A DNA stretch of 64,000 bases, taken from the NCBI GenBank assembly GCA_000773965.1, contig JRUP01000008.1, forward strand, positions 62,001 to 126,000, read 5' to 3'. Below, in pieces: positions 59,865 through 64,000 of the stretch. This DNA comes from Enterobacter cancerogenus. Its GTDB lineage: Bacteria > Pseudomonadota > Gammaproteobacteria > Enterobacterales > Enterobacteriaceae. The translations under genes were made by a program, and so were the position numbers. Under the pieces are notes generated by a model. It had not been told where the DNA came from, made no database searches, and saw only the letters and a list, made by a program, of their open reading frames with translations. Every line of letters starts with the position of its first letter. Position 1 is the stretch's first letter.

Positions 59865-60530
59865 TTAATGCTGCATGCCGCGACGATAGCGCGTCATGCG
59901 AGATTCAAGGCCGCGTGCCAGCCAGTCGATCAGACTGTTGAGCAGCCAGTAACAAAGCGCCACCGTGAGATAGATCTCCAGCGGCGCGTAGGTATCTGAA
60001 ATCGCCTGTTTGGCGGCGTACATAAACTCCTGCACCGAGACAATCGACAGCAGCGCCGAGTCTTTAATCAAACCAATCATCAGACCGACCAGCGGCGACA
60101 GCATCTGCGGCAGGGTTTGCGGCAACACCACATCGCGCAGCTGTTCACTGCGGCTCAAACCCAGCACGCGGCAAGCTTCCCACTGCCCCTTCGGCAATGC
60201 CTCTATTGCCGCACGAATAACCTGTGCGATATAGGGCGCGTAATAGAGCGTCAGGGCCAGCACGCCCACCACCGGCGATGACAACGTGATGTCGTACTCC
60301 GGCAGCACAAAATAGAGCAGGTAAATCACCACCAGCAGCGGCAGTGCCAAAGTTAACCCGCTATAAAGGTTGAGCAAGCGCAACCAGAACGGCGAAGCGC
60401 GCATTAGCAGTAATGCCATCAGCCCACCCCACGCCAGCGAACAGAGTGCGGCGACAATGCACAGTTGCAGCGTGGCGATCATGCCGTCTCCCAGCGAAGG
60501 CAGGGAAGTGAGAATGGCTTGCCAATCCAT
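59865..60530 (-). CDS. Amino-acid-type ABC transporter permease 2
   Basis: A 221-residue inner-membrane permease of the HisM/HisQ (polar amino acid) family. The EAA loop that contacts the ATPase reads EALPKGQWEACRVLGLSRSEQLRDVVLPQTL. About five helices. The start overlaps the first permease's end by one base. The two permeases differ, so they would form a heterodimer. Confidence 0.92.
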   Translation of the reverse strand: MDWQAILTSLPSLGDGMIATLQLCIVAALCSLAWGGLMALLLMRASPFWLRLLNLYSGLTLALPLLVVIYLLYFVLPEYDITLSSPVVGVLALTLYYAPYIAQVIRAAIEALPKGQWEACRVLGLSRSEQLRDVVLPQTLPQMLSPLVGLMIGLIKDSALLSIVSVQEFMYAAKQAISDTYAPLEIYLTVALCYWLLNSLIDWLARGLESRMTRYRRGMQH

Positions 60531-61180
60531 CAGGCGATCCTCCGTTTAGCTTCCAGACGTCGGGCAGCGGCAATCAGCGGCATGGCGATCAGCAGATATC
60601 CCGCCGCCACCAGCAACAGCACTTGCGTGGCTTCGTAGGTGCGCGCAATCACAATCTGACCGGCATAGGTCAGTTCGGTCAGCGCCACCACCGAGGCCAG
60701 CGGCGTGGTTTTCAGCAGGATGGTGAACTCGTTAACCAGCATCGGCAGGCTGGCACGCATCACCTGCGGATTGATCACATACCACCAGGTTAAGAAGCGG
60801 CTGAGCCCCAACGTGCGTGCAGCTTCGAGCTGACCGCGCGTCACCAGTGAACGATTGACGCGCAAAATCTCTGCCACGTAAGCACCGCTGTTAAGGCCGA
60901 TGGCAATCACCGCGGCCAGCATTGGCTGACCGCCCAATCCCAAGCGCGGTAAGGTGAAAAACACCACGAACAGTTGCACGATGGCCGGTGTACCGCGCAT
61001 CAGGCTAACGTACAGCCGCCCGATCGCACGCCAGATCCAGGCACGGCGCAGTTGCAGGAAGCAGCCAAGCTGCCCCATCACCACGCTGACCAATGACGCC
61101 AGTACCGTAAGTACCAAGGTCATCAGCAGGCCGTGTCCGAGTTCCGGCAGCGCGGCCACTACCTGTTGATCCAGCCCCAT
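60530..61180 (-). CDS. Amino-acid-type ABC transporter permease 1
   Basis: A 216-residue permease of the HisQ family with the EAA loop VTRGQLEAARTLGLSRFLTWWYVINPQVMR. About five helices, with MRGTPAIVQLFVVFFTLP, typical of polar amino acid systems. Starts 3 bases after the DUF1989 protein B gene, so it is probably translationally coupled. Confidence 0.92.
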   Translation of the reverse strand: MGLDQQVVAALPELGHGLLMTLVLTVLASLVSVVMGQLGCFLQLRRAWIWRAIGRLYVSLMRGTPAIVQLFVVFFTLPRLGLGGQPMLAAVIAIGLNSGAYVAEILRVNRSLVTRGQLEAARTLGLSRFLTWWYVINPQVMRASLPMLVNEFTILLKTTPLASVVALTELTYAGQIVIARTYEATQVLLLVAAGYLLIAMPLIAAARRLEAKRRIA

Positions 61181-61183
61181 GCG

Positions 61184-61831
61184 TTACTCCGCGATAAAGT
61201 CGTGCAGGTTTTCCGCCACCGACAGCAGCAGCGGTGCCGGTTGATCGTTGCCCTCGATGCCGGTGTTGCAGGCCGAGACGATAAACTGCGTATCCATCAC
61301 CACGCGACAGGTGATGCTGTCGCCTGCCTGGGTGAGATTGGGCTCCGGCAGGATGTCACCGGCGCGCGTCAGTTTGACGTGCATAAACAGGTTGATCGGG
61401 TCCGGCAGCTTCGGCACTGCCATGCCCAGGCGCGCCAGTTCGCCGCTCACCGCTTCCAAACAACCTTCACCCTGATACCCTTTTTCCGTCAGGAAGGCGC
61501 GGGTAGAGGCGGGCAGCAGCAGGTCGTGACGTTTCACGCTGTCTTTGCCCAGCACCATCATCGGACGGCGACGGTTGTTCACCAGACGCATACCGGAACC
61601 TAGCAGATAGCTGTTGCTGAAGACGCGGGTATGGTGCACGGAAAGCCACACCGCCGGATCGGCGATGCTGAAGCCAAACAGGGAAGCCACCGCGCCGTCG
61701 CCCTGCGCCGTGATGCGCAGCAACTGGCCGCGCAGCACCTTAATCGACCCGACGCTGCCCGGCTCAACCGTGACCGGCTGAGCCAGCGTGCGTTCAGCGG
61801 TCTCTTCATAACTTTCACGCATTAACAGCAT
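61184..61831 (-). CDS. DUF1989-family protein B, divergent
   Basis: A 215-residue protein with the overall DUF1989 order (FLFxFSxxDPAVWLS, PDPINLFMHVKLT, GDSITCRVVMDTQFIVSAC) but without key motifs: the HRNCxDN segment is replaced by GYQGEGCLEAV, and CPQDI by CNTGIEG. It may be a non-catalytic partner of protein A or C. Overlaps protein A by 17 bases. Start could also be the ATG three codons later (MRESYEE). Confidence 0.8.
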   Translation of the reverse strand: MLLMRESYEETAERTLAQPVTVEPGSVGSIKVLRGQLLRITAQGDGAVASLFGFSIADPAVWLSVHHTRVFSNSYLLGSGMRLVNNRRRPMMVLGKDSVKRHDLLLPASTRAFLTEKGYQGEGCLEAVSGELARLGMAVPKLPDPINLFMHVKLTRAGDILPEPNLTQAGDSITCRVVMDTQFIVSACNTGIEGNDQPAPLLLSVAENLHDFIAE

Positions 61832-62447
61832 GATTCATCTCCTCTGCGTGAAACGCGTCACTCACCACGATATCAATCGGCGTGACCTGTAAACCGTTAC
61901 CGGGAATGATGTCCTGTGGGCAGGACGATACCGAGCAAATCAAATCGCACAGCGCTTCAAAAGTAATGCTGTCGCCCGCTTTGCTGTTGGGATCGGTCAC
62001 TTCCATCCGGCCATCGGCGGTCACCGGGCCGTTCTGGAACAGGTTGAACGGTTCAGGCAGCGAGAAATACGTCACGCCAAAGGCTTTCATGCCCTCCAGC
62101 AGGTTATCGACGCAGTTGCGATGGCCTTCAACGCCGAAATCGACGCTGAAGCGGGTGCGATCGCAGGCCGGTACGTTGGCATCGTGAATGCCGATGCTGT
62201 CCGCCAGAATGCGCAGCATCGGACGGTTTTCACTCGACCACAGCGCATCGCCGGGCTTAAAGAACAGCGAGCGCAGATGCTGGCGGGTATGCACCGGCGA
62301 CAGCTTTTCATTCAAATCATCGGCATTGACCGCGACGAAATCCGCCGCCTGCTGCCCTTCACTGTCAATCACGGTAATAAACTGGCCCTTACGCACGCGG
62401 AAGGTTTTGCCATGGCCCGCAGGCACCGTCAGGTTGCACTGGCACAT
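61815..62447 (-). CDS. DUF1989 (urea-carboxylase-associated) protein A
   Basis: A 210-residue DUF1989 protein with canonical motifs IGIHDANVPACD, GHRNCVDNLLEGM (His109 to Asn115) and SSCPQDIIPGNG (Cys176). ATG 62447 was chosen because it starts MCQCNLTVPAGHGKTF, aligned with protein C; the in-frame sequence before it is the end of the binding-protein gene in another frame. It starts 2 bases after that gene ends. Confidence 0.88.
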   Translation of the reverse strand: MCQCNLTVPAGHGKTFRVRKGQFITVIDSEGQQAADFVAVNADDLNEKLSPVHTRQHLRSLFFKPGDALWSSENRPMLRILADSIGIHDANVPACDRTRFSVDFGVEGHRNCVDNLLEGMKAFGVTYFSLPEPFNLFQNGPVTADGRMEVTDPNSKAGDSITFEALCDLICSVSSCPQDIIPGNGLQVTPIDIVVSDAFHAEEMNHAVNA

Positions 62448-62449
62448 AA

Positions 62450-63286
62450 TTACTCCTGGGGAATGAAATCGCTGGCGGGCACGGTAAAGGTGGTGCCGAG
62501 ATACTGCTGCTGCAGCTTCGTCAGTTCGCCATCTTTCTGCATTGCCAGAATATGGTCGCTGATGGCTTTGTTCAGGCTGCCGTCTTCTTTGCGTGTTGCC
62601 CAACCCATCCACTGCGAAGGCCCAACTTCACCCACCTGCGCCACTTTTCCGGCGTATTTTTTCGCGACCGGGGCCAGCACGGAGATGTCGTCGTAAACGA
62701 AGTCAGCGCGTTTGGTCATCAGGGTGCTAACCGTCTGATCCAGCGAATCCACGTTGATGATAGTGATCGGTTTTTTACCCTCTTTTTTCAGCTGCTCGTT
62801 GAAGCCTTTCAGCAACTGCTCTGGCACGCTGGCGGTTTTTACCGCGCCACGCAGGCCAGACAGGCTCTCCGGGCTGAGCGTTTTGCCGCCGAAGGTGCTG
62901 GCTTCACTTTCACGTACCAGCACGCCGTTAACGGTTTTGCTGTAAGGCACGGTGAACAGCACTTTCTTCGCGCGCTCGGCGGTAACGTTAAGAGAAGAAC
63001 CTTCGGCGTTGAACGAGCCAGAGATCAGGCCCGGCAAAATGCCGCTGAATGCGGTTTTCTGAAACTCCAGTTTCACACCGAGATCTTTGGCGAAGGATTG
63101 CATGATCGCCACGCTATAGCCGGTGATCTCGCCTTTGTCGTCGGTGTATTCGTATGGAGGAAAGGTTGGATCGATACCAACGGTAATTTTGCCGCTGCTT
63201 TTGATGTCACTCAGGGTATCGGCTTGCGCCTGCGCCATGGTGCCAACGGAGAGAAGTGCGGCGATCAGCAGTGCTGTTTTTTTCAT
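62450..63286 (-). CDS. Periplasmic amino-acid-type solute-binding protein
   Basis: A 278-residue SBP_bac_3 family protein with Sec signal peptide (residues 1 to about 22, ending AQAQA). The mature N-terminus SGKITVGIDPTFPPYEYTDDKGEITGYSVAIM is the ligand-binding signature of the polar amino acid family. First gene of the transporter-DUF1989 cluster. Ligand is unknown; linkage to DUF1989 suggests a guanidino, urea-like or other nitrogen-rich compound, which is inference. Confidence 0.92.
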   Translation of the reverse strand: MKKTALLIAALLSVGTMAQAQADTLSDIKSSGKITVGIDPTFPPYEYTDDKGEITGYSVAIMQSFAKDLGVKLEFQKTAFSGILPGLISGSFNAEGSSLNVTAERAKKVLFTVPYSKTVNGVLVRESEASTFGGKTLSPESLSGLRGAVKTASVPEQLLKGFNEQLKKEGKKPITIINVDSLDQTVSTLMTKRADFVYDDISVLAPVAKKYAGKVAQVGEVGPSQWMGWATRKEDGSLNKAISDHILAMQKDGELTKLQQQYLGTTFTVPASDFIPQE

Positions 63287-63405
63287 TGTGGTGTTTCCCT
63301 GGTGTTGGTGAAATGTCTTTTTCTACTGAGCATATTTTGTGCCAGTTTTTTCACCACCCAGCTAACACCTTTGGGGTAAAGAGGGTATTACTGAATAAAA
63401 TCAGT

Positions 63406-63444
63406 GAGAAACAATTGTTTCTTTATTTTAAAAGTTAGTTTCTC
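63406..63444. promoter_or_regulatory. Operator-like palindrome upstream of the transporter cluster
   Basis: AGAAACAATTGTTTCT (63407-63422) is a perfect 16-base palindrome, and a further half-site GTTTCTC lies at 63438-63444, complementary to GAGAAAC at 63406-63412. It sits 120 bases before the binding-protein gene and after the RpiR-type gene, a fitting site for that regulator. Confidence 0.55.
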
Positions 63445-63538
63445 AGGTTTCATAAACGCGAAAATGGACTGCGAGGATGAGACGATAGTTGCACATTTTT
63501 GGTGCGAATGCTGGCGCACGGCGCGCCAGAACGGGGCA

Positions 63539-64000
63539 CTATTCGAGTTCGTCGAGGGATTGGTGCAAGGCTTCAACCTGCGCCAGATAATCATTGCTGG
63601 TTTTGCCCATTTGCCGGGCCACCAGTGAGCAGAGCAGATTGCATACGCCGGAGAGCGCGGCGGTGCTGTCGAACATCAGGCTGCTGTCGGTGTGGCAGCG
63701 CACCACCCACTGCGCGTGACGCGCTGGTTTGCCGGAGAGCACATCGGCGATATACAGCATCGGCACGTTGCGTTCTGCCAGCGCATTCATCGCCGCTTCC
63801 AGCGCAGGCATACGGCGACGCAATCCAACGCAGATCACCACATCCTGCTGATGCAGCGCGGCGAGATGCTCCGCCAGCGAATCGCCGGGGCGCGGCAACA
63901 AACGCACGTCAGGATGGATATGCACCAGATCGCGGTAAATCAGCTGGGCAATGGTCTGGCTGTGACGCCAGCCCATCACTACCACGCGGCGTGATTGGGC
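63539..64000 (-). CDS. RpiR-family transcriptional regulator, C-terminal part
   Basis: The last 153 codons of a reading frame open at the window edge. It shows a SIS sugar-isomerase-like domain: RRVVVMGWRHSQTIAQLIYRDL, DVVICVGLRRRMPALEAAMNALAERNVPMLYIADV, then FDSTAALSGVCNLLCSLVARQMG. The N-terminal helix-turn-helix lies outside the window. Same strand as, and upstream of, the transporter cluster; a local regulator is likely. The glycine-rich SIS start (VMGWRHS) differs from sugar-binding members, so the ligand may not be a sugar phosphate. Confidence 0.8.
   Translation of the reverse strand, partial: AQSRRVVVMGWRHSQTIAQLIYRDLVHIHPDVRLLPRPGDSLAEHLAALHQQDVVICVGLRRRMPALEAAMNALAERNVPMLYIADVLSGKPARHAQWVVRCHTDSSLMFDSTAALSGVCNLLCSLVARQMGKTSNDYLAQVEALHQSLDELE

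Noticed and set aside
63287-63538. Guanidine or other riboswitch before the binding-protein gene
   Set aside because: The leader is AT-rich with a DNA palindrome but shows none of the guanidine-riboswitch motifs I know (for example ACGR loops).

Overview
The window is a chromosomal segment of an enterobacterium, most likely Erwiniaceae (Pantoea/Erwinia-like). The gene order follows the E. coli argA/recBCD/thyA/mutH/galR/lysA neighbourhood almost gene for gene, with divergent protein sequences and small palindromic repeats of a kind I associate with Pantoea. I infer the genus; I did not test it.

Bases 1-6.6 kb: end of csdA, then csdE, tcdA (reverse), mltA (reverse), three tandem initiator tRNA-Met genes with a strong promoter and terminator, amiC (reverse) and argA behind two ARG boxes. 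Bases 6.7-21.3 kb, all reverse: recC, ptrA, recB and recD, with 4-bp overlaps from ptrA to recD, preceded by the lgt-thyA-ppdA-ppdB-ygdB-ppdC cluster. recD carries an 11-unit hexanucleotide repeat that encodes (Asn-Ser)11. Bases 22.3-32.3 kb: ptsP and rppH (reverse), an approximately 680-bp gap with several DnaA boxes, mutH, ygdQ, ygdR and tas (forward), and aas-lplT (reverse).

In E. coli, aas is followed by the small RNA genes omrA and omrB and then galR. Here about 20 kb of accessory DNA lies between aas and galR. It holds an 800-bp gap with a long, highly structured nested-hairpin element; two complete tripartite RND efflux operons (an MdtABC/MuxABC-like system with its own outer-membrane factor, and an AcrAB/Mex-like system with its own); a small ribbon-helix-helix gene behind an attenuator-like hairpin; an FtsI-type penicillin-binding protein paralogue; and a cytoplasmic molybdopterin oxide reductase. 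Homologues of both OmrA and OmrB are present, but the extra PBP gene sits between them. From galR the order resumes: a GNAT acetyltransferase, lysA, divergent lysR and an MFS transporter.

The last 6 kb holds a CRP-site-preceded lipoprotein serine protease. It is followed by a reverse-strand cluster of an amino-acid-type periplasmic binding protein, two permeases and three DUF1989 (urea-carboxylase-associated) proteins. No ATPase is encoded within it. A truncated RpiR-type regulator lies upstream, with a perfect operator-like palindrome between them. No CRISPR array, insertion sequence or integrase was seen.
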